DNA of 64,000 bases from Paractinoplanes bogorensis (GCF_018829635.1 NZ_JAHKKG010000013.1:186001-250000), one strand, 5' to 3'; positions 42,403 to 51,320 are shown, counted from the first letter of the stretch. Translations and numbers: made by a program. Notes: generated by a model not told the origin, from the letters alone.

Positions 42403-44157
42403 TCAGTGCAACCCGTGCCCGTACGGGAAGAGGGGGTTGGCGGTGTCGTTGGGCACGTCCTCGCGGGACGCCTCGACCTCGGCCATCGACGACGGCAGCT
42501 CGAACGGCAGCGTGCCGGTGGCGGTGGCCCGTCCGAACAGGATGTCGAGCAGCGCCTCGTCGCTCGCCCCGAAACTGGCGGTCAGCGCGGCGGCCCGGGC
42601 GGCGACCGGGGTGAGCACGCCGGGCCGGTCGAGCAGCACGTCGACCACGGTCGGCACGATGTCGTCGACCGCGAAGAACGGCTGCAACTCGCCGTCGGTC
42701 CAGTCCAGACGGCCGGCGTGGAAGAACGATTCGAAGCCTTCCGTACGGGGTTCGAACGCGGCCGCCCGGCGCAGGATCGCGATGTCGGCCCCGGCCGGGG
42801 AGTCGACGACCTTGGCGTAGCGCGCGGCGACGGCCGGGTCGACCCCTTCCACGTACACGGAAATGCCCTCGGCCAAGGGCAGCGTCTCCTTGTCGGTCAG
42901 CACGACGATCGAGCGGCGCTGCGCCTCCAGGCCGGCGGCGACGAACGACGACTGGCCGACGATGCGTGCGGCCGCCTCGGTGTCGACGTACCGCCGGCCG
43001 TCGAACAGGCCGAGCCGGAACTTGTCGCGCAGGATCCGCCGCGCCGACTCGTCGATCCGCGACTCGGCGACACGTCCCTCGCCGACCAGCCGGACGATCA
43101 GCTCGGGGCAGTACTCGCCGCCGAGCTGGTCGGCCCCCGCGTGCAGGATCTTCTCGACCCGGGCGAGCCGGTCCAGGCTCTCGACACCCCACGCGCGGGC
43201 CGGCATCGGCGCCCCCATCACGTCGTCGGCGTCGGTGACCAGGCCCCAGTCGGTGCACACGACACCCTCGAAGCCGTACGTGCCCCGCAGCAGGTCGGTC
43301 ACGATGCCCTTGCTGAAGCTGAAACCCACTTCCTCGTACGGGGTTCCGACCGGCATCGCGTAGTACGGCATGACCTGCGCGGCGCCCGCCCGGAAGGCCG
43401 CCTCGAACGGCTTGAGGTGCTCGGCGAACCGGCCGCCGGGGTAGACCTGCTCACGCCCGTACGGGAAATGTGCATCCTCGCCGTTCAGTTGCGGTCCGGC
43501 GCCGGGGAAATGCTTGACCATGGCGGCCACGCTGTCCCGGCCGAGCTGGGCACCTTGAAAGCCTTCGATGTACGCGGCGAGCAGTTCGGCGACCGTGTCG
43601 GCGTCCGAGCCGAGCGTTCCGCTGGTGCGCGCCCACCGCGGTTCGGTGGCCAGGTCGGCCATCGGGTGCAGGGCGACCCGGATGCCGGTGGCCAGGTATT
43701 CCTGCCGGGCGATGTCGGCGAACTCGCGGACCAGCTTCGCGTCCCTGGTGGCGCCGAGGCCGATGGGCTCGGGCCAGACGGAGTAGCCGCCCGCCGCGGC
43801 GCTGGTGGCCGGGTTGTCGATGAAGCCGTGCCGCGGGTCGGTCGACACGGTCACCGGGATGGACAGCCGGTTGCCGGCCGCGAGTTCCTGGATGCGGTTG
43901 TGCCACTCGGCGATCTGCTGCGGTGCGACCGGGGCCATGGTGAGGATGTTGACGTGGGTGATGAGCTTGTCGCGGACCAGCCAGTCGGTCGACGGGAACA
44001 TGCCCTTGGGGGAGTCCGGCTCGTACAGGGTGCCGTCCGGGTTGACCGCGACCATCGTGTGGAACATGAGGCCGGCCTTCTCCTCGAGCGTCATCCGCCC
44101 GATCAGGTCGGTGACGCGCTCCTCGACGGGGAGGCTTTCGTTCTCGTACGGGTGCAT
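42403..44157 (-). CDS. Glycoside hydrolase family 3 protein (beta-glucosidase-like)
   Basis: A 584-residue GH3 enzyme without signal peptide, so probably cytoplasmic. N-terminal domain opens ERVTDLIGRMTLEEKAGLMF; the catalytic nucleophile is Asp in VVCTDWG near residue 300; KHFPGAGPQLNGEDAH is the family KHF block. A C-terminal domain is present but the fibronectin-like third domain of large beta-glucosidases is absent. It would cleave sugars imported by the adjacent MFS transporter. The 180-bp gap to 38881-42222 holds no gene. Confidence 0.93.
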   Translation of the reverse strand: MHPYENESLPVEERVTDLIGRMTLEEKAGLMFHTMVAVNPDGTLYEPDSPKGMFPSTDWLVRDKLITHVNILTMAPVAPQQIAEWHNRIQELAAGNRLSIPVTVSTDPRHGFIDNPATSAAAGGYSVWPEPIGLGATRDAKLVREFADIARQEYLATGIRVALHPMADLATEPRWARTSGTLGSDADTVAELLAAYIEGFQGAQLGRDSVAAMVKHFPGAGPQLNGEDAHFPYGREQVYPGGRFAEHLKPFEAAFRAGAAQVMPYYAMPVGTPYEEVGFSFSKGIVTDLLRGTYGFEGVVCTDWGLVTDADDVMGAPMPARAWGVESLDRLARVEKILHAGADQLGGEYCPELIVRLVGEGRVAESRIDESARRILRDKFRLGLFDGRRYVDTEAAARIVGQSSFVAAGLEAQRRSIVVLTDKETLPLAEGISVYVEGVDPAVAARYAKVVDSPAGADIAILRRAAAFEPRTEGFESFFHAGRLDWTDGELQPFFAVDDIVPTVVDVLLDRPGVLTPVAARAAALTASFGASDEALLDILFGRATATGTLPFELPSSMAEVEASREDVPNDTANPLFPYGHGLH

Positions 44158-44185
44158 GGCGTGCCTCGTTTCTGGCGGGCGATTG

Positions 44186-44239
44186 GTCAGCCGGCGCCGC
44201 GGGTGAGCGATGTTGCGCGTTTGTCAGCGGGCGCCGCGG
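44186..44239. repeat. Duplicated 3' end of the MFS gene
   Basis: GTCAGCSGGCGCCGCGG occurs at 44186-44202 (S=C) and 44223-44239 (S=G), 16 of 17 bases alike. The second copy contains the real stop of the transporter (RGAR-stop); the first, downstream on the minus strand, would read RGAG-stop. Confidence 0.75.
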
Positions 44240-45516
44240 ATCAGGCGGACGAGCGTGGAGCCGACGATCGCGACGACCGCGCCGCACAGGAACAGCAGGC
44301 CGTAGTTCTCGCCGCCGGCGCCGATGGCCAGGATCGGCGCGGCCAGGATCGGCACGAGCGACTGCGGCAGCGCGTTGGCGATGTTCAGCACGCCCATGTC
44401 CTTAGCGGCGTCGTCCGGGTTGGGCAGCACGTCGGTGGCCAGGGCCAGGTCGACCGCGAGGTAGATGCCCTCGCCGACGCCGAAGATGAGCGCGGCGATC
44501 AGGAACAGCGCGAACGTGTGGCTGAGCGCGATGAGCGCGAGCGCCACGGCGATGACGACGCCGGCGCCGAGCACGAACGGCTTGCGTCGTCCGCTGCGGT
44601 CGGAGAGCCAGCCGCCGATGGACGATCCGCCGACCAGACCGGCCGTGGTGACGAGCGTGGCGATCAGAACGCCACCGGCCACGTTGTCCGTGGTGTAGCC
44701 GAAGCGGTCGATCAGCAGGTACGCCTGGTAGGTGGTGACGCTGGCGATGCCCATCCAGATCAGGAACCGGCTGAGCAGGTTCCACGAGAAGTCGGGGTGG
44801 CGGCGCGGGTGCACGTAGAAGGTCTGCACGAACTCGCGGAACCGGTACGGCCCGAAATGACCGGCGCGGGCCGGGCGGTCTTTGAGGATGACGATCAGCA
44901 GGGCGACCGTGGCGACGCCGATGACCGCGGGCACCAGGAACATCGCCGCCGTGTGACCGGAGAGCAGCGCCGCCAGCGAGGTGCCGCCGAGGATGGCCAC
45001 CGAGGTCATCAGGCCGAGAATGCCGCCGACGCGTCCGCGCTGGTGGGCCGGGATCTGGTCGGGCAGCAGCGCGGTCAGCGTGGCCAGCGTCGCGTTCACG
45101 CCCAACTGCGCGAGGGCCCAGCCGGCGGTCAGCGTCGGGATGTTCGTGCCGAGCGCCACGATGGTCAGGCCGGCCAGGCCGCCGAGCATGCCGCCGATCA
45201 GCCAGGGCCGCCGCTTGCCGAAGCGCGAGGTGGTGCGGTCGCTCATCGCGCCGAAGAACGGGTTGCCGATCAGGGCCAGGATCGCGCCGACGGACAGCAC
45301 GGCACTGAGCGCGGAGGTCTTGTTGTCCGGAGCGATCTGCGCGACCCGGATCGACATCGTGACCACGACGGGCGTCAGGATCGTCAGGTAGGCGCCGAAC
45401 TGAGCCAGCGCCATCGCGGTGATGAGCTTGCCCGAGGCGCTGGGCGGGGTATCGGAATCGGTCAGGGTCGAACCGGCCGGGGGCACCTGGGCCAGGTGCG
45501 GGTCGATGGTCGTCAT
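44224..45516 (-). CDS. MFS sugar transporter (GPH-like)
   Basis: A 430-residue transporter with twelve helices, start ATG 45516 preceded by GAGGAG. Blocks include NPFFGAMSDRTTSRFGKRRP between helices 2 and 3, the sugar-symporter MFS signature, and GGWLSDRSGRRKPFVLGAG between 8 and 9, its second-half repeat. Probably imports an oligosaccharide or glycoside for the GH3 enzyme, which lies 66 bases downstream in the same direction. The 242-bp upstream gap carries the operator-like dyad at 45611. Confidence 0.93.
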   Translation of the reverse strand: MTTIDPHLAQVPPAGSTLTDSDTPPSASGKLITAMALAQFGAYLTILTPVVVTMSIRVAQIAPDNKTSALSAVLSVGAILALIGNPFFGAMSDRTTSRFGKRRPWLIGGMLGGLAGLTIVALGTNIPTLTAGWALAQLGVNATLATLTALLPDQIPAHQRGRVGGILGLMTSVAILGGTSLAALLSGHTAAMFLVPAVIGVATVALLIVILKDRPARAGHFGPYRFREFVQTFYVHPRRHPDFSWNLLSRFLIWMGIASVTTYQAYLLIDRFGYTTDNVAGGVLIATLVTTAGLVGGSSIGGWLSDRSGRRKPFVLGAGVVIAVALALIALSHTFALFLIAALIFGVGEGIYLAVDLALATDVLPNPDDAAKDMGVLNIANALPQSLVPILAAPILAIGAGGENYGLLFLCGAVVAIVGSTLVRLIRGAR

Positions 45517-45610
45517 CGCGCACTCCTCGTTGTCACGCGCGGGTGGGGGATCAGGCGCCCGGGCCGGCATCCGGGGTTGTTTCCGTCTGATAGTTGAAAG
45601 GTATCGAGGG

Positions 45611-45625
45611 GGTTAACGGTTAACC
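45611..45625. promoter_or_regulatory. Operator-like dyad GGTTAAC-G-GTTAACC
   Basis: A perfect 15-bp dyad with one central base, between the divergent MFS (start 45516) and ROK regulator (start 45759) genes, 95 bp upstream of the transporter. It is AT-rich against a GC-rich background and is the natural candidate site for the ROK protein or a LacI-type repressor. Confidence 0.65.
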
Positions 45626-45746
45626 AGAGCCTCATCGACCGTTCAGTGGCTCTGATTCGGCTTTCCGCTCCACTTCTCGCGATCATTTTCCCGTACGACG
45701 GGCTCAAGCGCGCCTGTTTACCGAGTCTGTGGACAAAACTCGGGCG

Positions 45747-45758
45747 TACGATGCGAGG
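45747..45758 (+). promoter_or_regulatory. -10 box of a probable leaderless ROK transcript
   Basis: TACGAT at 45747-45752 is followed by six bases and then the ATG at 45759, where transcription would start. No good Shine-Dalgarno lies before this ATG. Confidence 0.4.
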
Positions 45759-48017
45759 ATGACGTCCCGTTCCGCGCAAATCTCCGGCCACGATCTCGTG
45801 CTGGCCGCCGTACGCGAGTCCGGGCCGATCAGCCGGGCCGAGCTCATCCGGCGCACCGGGATGGCCCGCGAGACGGTCAACGCCGTGCTCACCGGCCTGC
45901 TCGCCGAGGAGGCACTGGCCGAGGGCGATCCCGTCCCGTCGGCGCGACAGGGACGCCCGGCCCGGCTGCTCTCGCTCGGCCCAGCGGCCGGAGTGGTGGT
46001 CGGCGTCATCGTCGACACGACCGGCGCCCGGGTCGAGGTGGCTTCGCTCGCCGGTGAGGTCGAGACCAGTGCCTCGGTGCCGCTCGACCTGACCGTGCCC
46101 GCCGACGCGCTGAACGCGGTCGCCGCCGCGGTGCGCGAAGCGGTGGGGGAGCAGCGGGTGTGGATCACCACGCTCGGGTTGCCGGCCCCGATGGCCGGCG
46201 GCGTGGTGCAACCGAGCAGCGTGCTTCCCAAGTGGGCCGGTCTGGCGCCCGCGACCGAGCTGCGGCGCCGGCTCGGCCACCGGGTGATCGCGGCCAACGA
46301 CGCCGACCTCGGGGTGCTGGGCGAGGTCGCGCACGGGGTGGCGGCCGGGCACCGTGACGTCTGCTACCTGCGGGTCGAGTCGGGCATCGGGTGCGGGCTG
46401 CTGATGGGCGGCCGGCTGCACCGAGGGGCCACCGGGGTGGCGGGCGAAATCGGACACGTGCAGGTCGACGAGACCGGCGTGCTGTGCCGCTGCGGCAACC
46501 GCGGCTGCCTCGAGACGATCGCCGCGCCACGCGAGCTGCTGGCCGCGCTGGAGACCCAGTACGGCGAGTCGGTGGACGCGGCCCGGGCCCTGGAGCTGGC
46601 CGGGCACGACCCGATCGCGCAGCGCGTGCTGGCCGACGCGGGCCGGATGATCGGGCGGGTGATCGCCGACCTGGCCAACACGGTCAACCCGTCGATCGTG
46701 GTGCTGGACGGTCCGCTCATCGCGGAGGGCGGGCCGGTCGTGGCCGGCGTACGGGAAGCTTTGCGCCGTTATGCCCAGCCCGAGGTCGCCGATCGCACGG
46801 AGGTGCACGCGGGATCGCTCGCCGGGCGGGCCGGGGTGCTCGGGGCGATCGCGGCCGGGCTGTCCCGGTTGCCCGCGGCCCGGCCTGCTCCGGACCGCCG
46901 CTCGGTGATCGTGTCGGCGTTGCGCTCACACGGTCCGATGACCCGGAGTGACCTGGTCAAACTCACCAGACTGCCGCGCGCCGCGACGGGTGACCTGCTG
47001 GCCGCGATGGAGAGTGACGGCGTAGTGGCCGCGGCCGAGCCGCCGTCCCGGTCGGGCCGCCCGTCCCCGGCATATCGGCTGGTGACGCCGCCGGAACTGC
47101 TCGCCGGGGCGGCCATCTCGGCCGACGGTGTCCGCGCGGTGATCGCCGACGCGGACGGGCGGGTGCTGCACTCGACGTTCGCGCCGTTGCCGCTCAGCCT
47201 GGCCGCCCGTCCGCCGGTGCGCGAGGCGGCCGGGGTGGTGCGCGCCTTGTTGAGCGAACATGGCCGTTCGGTGAGCGAGTTGCGCGCCGTCGGGCTGAGC
47301 GTTCCCGCACCGGTCGACCCGGTGACCGGCCGGTTCGGCACGCCCGGGGTGCTGCCGACATTCACCGGGTTCGCGCCCGCCGACGAGGTGACCGAACTGC
47401 TCGGCGTGCCGTGCGTCGCGGCCAACAACGCGTCGCTGGCCGCGCTGGCCGAGTCCCGCCGGGGCGCCGCGGCCGGGGCCCGCGACGTGCTCTATCTGCG
47501 GGCCGACCAGTACACGGGCGGCGGCATCCTGGCCGAGGGGCGTCCGTATCCGGGAGCGCACGGTTTCGCGGGCGAGGTCGGGCATCTGAACGTGCGGGAG
47601 GTCGGGCCGCTGTGCATCTGCGGCAGCCGCGGATGCCTGTCGACGTTCCTGGCGCCTGGAGCGTTCCAGGCCATCCTGGCCGGCGCGCCCGGCCTGCACG
47701 ACGACGTCACTCCGCCGGACGTACGCCTCCTCGAGCTGTCCGACGCGGGCCACCGCCCCGCGCAACGCGCATTGCTCGATGCCGGCCGTCTGATCGGCCG
47801 TTCGGTCGCGCCGCTGTGCAATGTGCTCAACCCGGCCGTGGTCGTGGTCGGCGGCCGCTACACCCTGTCCGGCAGCCACGTGGTCGACGGGGTGCGCGAA
47901 TCGCTCATGCGCCACTGCGCCCCGGCCGCCACCGCCGGGCTGCGCGTCGTCGCCACCGCCTTGGCCCGCGACGCCGAGGTGCTGGGCGCGATCGAGTCCC
48001 TGCTCCCACACCGGTGA
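45759..48017 (+). CDS. Tandem double ROK-family regulator
   Basis: A 752-residue protein, about twice the usual ROK length. Each half has an N-terminal winged helix (LVLAAVRESGPISRAELIRR near 10-30; VIVSALRSHGPMTRSDLVKL near 390) and a ROK domain with the zinc motif: CRCGNRGCLET near 250 and CICGSRGCLST near 625. The ATP-binding DxGxT of sugar kinases is absent in both, fitting repressors. The halves differ markedly, so the fusion is old. It diverges from the MFS-GH3 genes across the 45611 dyad, so sugar-responsive repression of those is the likely role. ATG 45759 is preferred; GTG 45729 is possible. Confidence 0.9.
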   Translation: MTSRSAQISGHDLVLAAVRESGPISRAELIRRTGMARETVNAVLTGLLAEEALAEGDPVPSARQGRPARLLSLGPAAGVVVGVIVDTTGARVEVASLAGEVETSASVPLDLTVPADALNAVAAAVREAVGEQRVWITTLGLPAPMAGGVVQPSSVLPKWAGLAPATELRRRLGHRVIAANDADLGVLGEVAHGVAAGHRDVCYLRVESGIGCGLLMGGRLHRGATGVAGEIGHVQVDETGVLCRCGNRGCLETIAAPRELLAALETQYGESVDAARALELAGHDPIAQRVLADAGRMIGRVIADLANTVNPSIVVLDGPLIAEGGPVVAGVREALRRYAQPEVADRTEVHAGSLAGRAGVLGAIAAGLSRLPAARPAPDRRSVIVSALRSHGPMTRSDLVKLTRLPRAATGDLLAAMESDGVVAAAEPPSRSGRPSPAYRLVTPPELLAGAAISADGVRAVIADADGRVLHSTFAPLPLSLAARPPVREAAGVVRALLSEHGRSVSELRAVGLSVPAPVDPVTGRFGTPGVLPTFTGFAPADEVTELLGVPCVAANNASLAALAESRRGAAAGARDVLYLRADQYTGGGILAEGRPYPGAHGFAGEVGHLNVREVGPLCICGSRGCLSTFLAPGAFQAILAGAPGLHDDVTPPDVRLLELSDAGHRPAQRALLDAGRLIGRSVAPLCNVLNPAVVVVGGRYTLSGSHVVDGVRESLMRHCAPAATAGLRVVATALARDAEVLGAIESLLPHR

Positions 48018-48302
48018 GAGACCCCGCGACCGGCACGGATGTGAGTCCTCACTCATGCCGGTGTTTGTGAGTGCTCACTCCCTACGGCCGCGCTGATGTT
48101 TGTGAGCACTCACTTCCGACGGGAGGGTCAGCGTTTGTGAGTGCTCACTTACTCGACTGGGCGCGCAGTCCCCGGCCAGACCGGTCCTCACCGAAGCCAA
48201 CGGATGTGAGGACTCACTCAGCTGTGCGGTGCGGGGATGGGGGGCGTGTACTGCGGCGAAATTGGTTGCGGCGGTGAACGGGGCGGTCCTACGTTGCGGC
48301 GG
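48018..48302. repeat. Array of five 12-bp palindromes (GTGAG-NN-CTCAC)
   Basis: In a gene-free stretch: 48041-48052 (centre TC), 48067-48078 (TG), 48102-48113 (CA), 48137-48148 (TG) and 48206-48217 (GA). The middle three share GTTTGTGAG context and the last gaps are 35, 35 and 69 bp. The motif resembles TetR-type operators (TGAGTGNNCACTCA-like), but no TetR gene is adjacent. Nothing else is seen in the gap. Confidence 0.85.
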
Positions 48303-49229
48303 ATGGATCTCTCACACCTGGGCACGCCCGTCGGGCCGATGACGCGGATCCACGGTGGGTATGCGAACCGGATGTATCGGCTCGACACCGATCGCGGGGC
48401 GTTCGCCGTCAAGGAACTCAACCTCCACGATCGGCGCATTCCCTATCGCGCCGGCGACGTGTTCCGGTTCGAGCGGGCGGCCTTCGCGGCGGGCATCCCC
48501 ATGCCCGAGCCGATCGAGGCCGGCGACGGCATTCTGGTTCACCGGTGGGTCGACGGTGACAAGGTGCCTGAAGAACCGGTGACCGCGGGGTATGCGTACG
48601 AGATCGGGGAGATTCTTGCTCGCCTGCATCGGCTTGACGTGCCGTGGAGGAGCGGCGAGGACGAGGAGCCGGTGGCCCGGGACTGGGCCGGCCTGGCCGA
48701 GCGGGCTACCGCGACCGGCCAACCCTGGGCCGGGGAACTGACCGAGCAGGTCGGGACCTTTCTGGCGATCGCCGAGTTTGTCGGCACCTGCGAGCGGCCG
48801 GGGCCCGTCGTGCTGACCCACCGGGACATCCAGCCGTGGAACCTGCTGGCGAGCGCGGGGCGGCCGGTGGTGCTCGACTGGGAGCTGTCCGGGTTGCTGG
48901 ACCTGTCGGGGGAGCTCGGCTCGACCGCGCTCAGCCTGTCCAAGGGGCCGGGCTTCGACGACATCCGGCCGGCGGTCTTCCGGGCGGTGCTCGACGGCTA
49001 CGCCGCTGGAGGGGGGACGCTGCCGGTGGCCGGTCCCAGCTGGTTCGCGTTCATGATCGGGGGCTGGCTGGGACACGTACGGTGGAATGTCGTGCGCTGT
49101 CTCCACGGGGTCGAGGCGGGCACCGGGCCCGAGCTCCCGCTGTCGCAGGAGGCGGTGCGCGGGGGTGTGCAGGGCCTGCCCGTTTTGTTCGGGCGGATTC
49201 CGGAACTGACGGAAACGCTCCTCCGGTAG
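48303..49229 (+). CDS. Aminoglycoside phosphotransferase-like kinase
   Basis: A 308-residue APH/choline-kinase-fold protein, start ATG 48303. ATP-binding beta-strand region AFAVKELNLHDRR, catalytic loop THRDIQPWNLLA (Asp, Asn) and metal-binding Asp in VLDWELSG. Substrate is unknown; such proteins may phosphorylate small alcohols, nucleosides or antibiotics. The palindrome array lies immediately upstream (last copy 86 bases before the ATG). Next gene, mraY, starts 75 bases later in the same direction. Confidence 0.9.
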   Translation: MDLSHLGTPVGPMTRIHGGYANRMYRLDTDRGAFAVKELNLHDRRIPYRAGDVFRFERAAFAAGIPMPEPIEAGDGILVHRWVDGDKVPEEPVTAGYAYEIGEILARLHRLDVPWRSGEDEEPVARDWAGLAERATATGQPWAGELTEQVGTFLAIAEFVGTCERPGPVVLTHRDIQPWNLLASAGRPVVLDWELSGLLDLSGELGSTALSLSKGPGFDDIRPAVFRAVLDGYAAGGGTLPVAGPSWFAFMIGGWLGHVRWNVVRCLHGVEAGTGPELPLSQEAVRGGVQGLPVLFGRIPELTETLLR

Positions 49230-49303
49230 TGCCCCGCCGGGCGCCGGATGGCAAGATCGTGTCCCGTGATCGATGAAGTCGCGAACGAAGAGCGGGGCTG
49301 CCG

Positions 49304-50407
49304 GTGAGAGCGGTCATCGTGGCGGCCGCGGTCGCGTTCGTCATCTCCCTGTTCATCACGCCGGTGGCGATCCGCGTCTTCACCGCGCTCAAGGCGGGCC
49401 AGCCGATCCGGTCGATCGGGCCGGCCACCCACCTGACCAAGACCGGCACCCCGACGATGGGTGGGGTCGCGTTCATCATCGCGACCGTCCTGGCCTACGT
49501 CGCCGGGCACATCGCCCTGATCAGCCTGCCCGAACGGCAGATCGCGCAGGAGGGGCCGACCATGACGGCCTTCGTCCTGCTCGGCCTGTTCGTCTGCTGC
49601 GGTGCCGTCGGGTTCCTGGACGACCTGCTCAAGGTGCGCCGACGCAACTCGGACGGGCTGTCGGCCAAGGGCAAGCTGCTCGGTCAGGCGGTCGTCGGCA
49701 CCGGTTTCGGCATCGCGGCGCTGTACGTGGCCAGCACCAACGGCCAGACCGTGGCCAGCGAGCACATCTCCTTCATCCGGGACATCAGCTGGCTCGACGT
49801 CGGCAAGGTCGGCTCGGTCATGATGTTCGTCTTCGTGATCACGGCGATGTCGAACGGCGTGAACCTCACCGACGGCCTCGACGGCCTGGCCACCGGCGCG
49901 TCGGTGCTGGTCTTCGGGGCGTACTCGCTGATCGGGTTCTGGCAGTACCGGCACTGGTGCGCCGACACGGCGTACGCCCGGGCCAATGAGTACTGCTACG
50001 AGGTACGCGATCCGCTGGAGATCTCGATGATCGCGGCCGCGGCGGCCGCCGCCTGCGTGGGCTTCCTGTGGTGGAACACGTCCCCGGCCCGGATCTTCAT
50101 GGGTGACGTGGGTTCGCTCGCGCTCGGCGCCCTGATCGGCGGGCTCGCGGTGGCCACCCGCACCACGCTGCTGTCGATCATCATCGGCGGTCTGTTCGTG
50201 CTGATCACGGTGACCTGGGTGATCCAGATCGTCTCGTTCCGGACGACCGGGCGACGGGTCTTCCGGATGGTGCCGTTGCATCACCACTTCGAGCTGGCCG
50301 GGTGGAGCGAGGTCAACATCGTGGTCCGCTTCTGGATCATCGCGGGCGTCAGCGTGGCGGTCGGGCTGGGCCTGTTCTACTCCGAGTTCCTGGCGGCCAA
50401 CGGCTAG
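49304..50407 (+). CDS. mraY: Phospho-N-acetylmuramoyl-pentapeptide transferase (MraY)
   Basis: A 367-residue, ten-helix enzyme forming lipid I from UDP-MurNAc-pentapeptide and undecaprenyl phosphate. Visible signatures: TPTMGGVAFI near 55, FLDDLLKVRRRNSDGLSAKG near 105 with the DD pair, NLTDGLDGLA near 190, GDVGSLALGALIG near 268, and the terminal LHHHFELAGWSEVNIVVRFW. All expected catalytic residues are present. It is not in a division/cell-wall cluster: no mur, fts or pbp gene lies on either side. Possibly a second copy. Start GTG 49304. Confidence 0.95.
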   Translation: MRAVIVAAAVAFVISLFITPVAIRVFTALKAGQPIRSIGPATHLTKTGTPTMGGVAFIIATVLAYVAGHIALISLPERQIAQEGPTMTAFVLLGLFVCCGAVGFLDDLLKVRRRNSDGLSAKGKLLGQAVVGTGFGIAALYVASTNGQTVASEHISFIRDISWLDVGKVGSVMMFVFVITAMSNGVNLTDGLDGLATGASVLVFGAYSLIGFWQYRHWCADTAYARANEYCYEVRDPLEISMIAAAAAAACVGFLWWNTSPARIFMGDVGSLALGALIGGLAVATRTTLLSIIIGGLFVLITVTWVIQIVSFRTTGRRVFRMVPLHHHFELAGWSEVNIVVRFWIIAGVSVAVGLGLFYSEFLAANG

Positions 50408-51261
50408 TGGACCTTCGGCTGCTGAGCTACTTCAGCGTGGTCGCGGAGGAACGGCACGTCGGGCGGGCCGCCCGGCGGCTGCACATGACCCAGCCGCCGC
50501 TCAGCCGGGCCATCCGGCAGCTCGAGGACGAGCTCGGCGTCGTCCTGTTCGAGCGGAACCGGTCCGGGGTCACGCTGACCGCGGCCGGTGAGGTACTGCG
50601 CGAGGAAGCGGCGGCCGTGCTCGAGCGGGTCGAGGTGATGCAGACCCGGGTCCGGCGCGAGGCCGGCGCTCCGGCGCTGTCGGTCGGTTCGCTGGCCGAC
50701 GCGGCCGACCTGGTGGGCAGCCGTCTCGTGGCGAAGTTCCGGGCGCGGCACCCGCATGTGGCGGTGACGGTCCACGAGTTCGACCTGAGTGACCCGACGG
50801 CCGGGCTGCGGTCGGGTGTGGTCGACGTTGCCCTGGTCCGGTCGCCGTTCCACGCGGCCGGGATGAGCACCCGCGTCCTTGCCCGGCAGGCCGTCGGCCT
50901 GGTGGTGCGAGCGGACGACGAGCTGGCCGGCGCGGAATCGGTGCGGGTGGACGGCCTGGCCGGCCGGACGTGGGTCCGGCTGCCCGACGGGCCGGACCGG
51001 GCCTGGCTCGACTACTGGAGCGGTGGCGGACCGGTGGCCGGGGCGGCGGTGCGGACCATCCAGGAGTGTCTGCAGGCCGTGCTCTGGAACGGGATGTCGG
51101 CGCTGGCCCCGGTCGACCAGGTGCTGCCGCCGGGACTGGTCGTGGTGCCCGCGGCGGACCGGCCGGTCAACGAGTTGCTGCTGGCCTGGCGGTCCGGCGG
51201 GCACAGTCCGCTGATCCGGTCGTTCGTGCGGACGGTCACGACCGGCGGTCATACCGGCTGA
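50407..51261 (+). CDS. LysR-family transcriptional regulator
   Basis: A 284-residue LysR protein, start GTG 50407, sharing one base with the mraY stop. HTH in residues 1-60 (LSYFSVVAEERHVGRAARRL, HMTQPPLSRAIRQLEDELG), then an effector domain. LysR proteins usually regulate a neighbouring catabolic gene; the co-directional gene at 51321 is the nearest candidate. Coupling with mraY is probably positional only. Confidence 0.93.
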   Translation: MDLRLLSYFSVVAEERHVGRAARRLHMTQPPLSRAIRQLEDELGVVLFERNRSGVTLTAAGEVLREEAAAVLERVEVMQTRVRREAGAPALSVGSLADAADLVGSRLVAKFRARHPHVAVTVHEFDLSDPTAGLRSGVVDVALVRSPFHAAGMSTRVLARQAVGLVVRADDELAGAESVRVDGLAGRTWVRLPDGPDRAWLDYWSGGGPVAGAAVRTIQECLQAVLWNGMSALAPVDQVLPPGLVVVPAADRPVNELLLAWRSGGHSPLIRSFVRTVTTGGHTG

Positions 51262-51320
51262 GTATCGTCGTGCCCGGAGCGGACCTGGACCCGTACGGGA
51301 AAACGGTCTTGGCTCGGAAT

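Noticed and set aside
42307..45597. A 1096-codon plus-strand frame
   Set aside because: Exactly antisense to the GH3 and MFS genes, which have clear family motifs.
48041..48217. CRISPR-like array
   Set aside because: The repeats are only 12-bp palindromes with unequal gaps, no leader and no cas genes; better read as operator-like sites.
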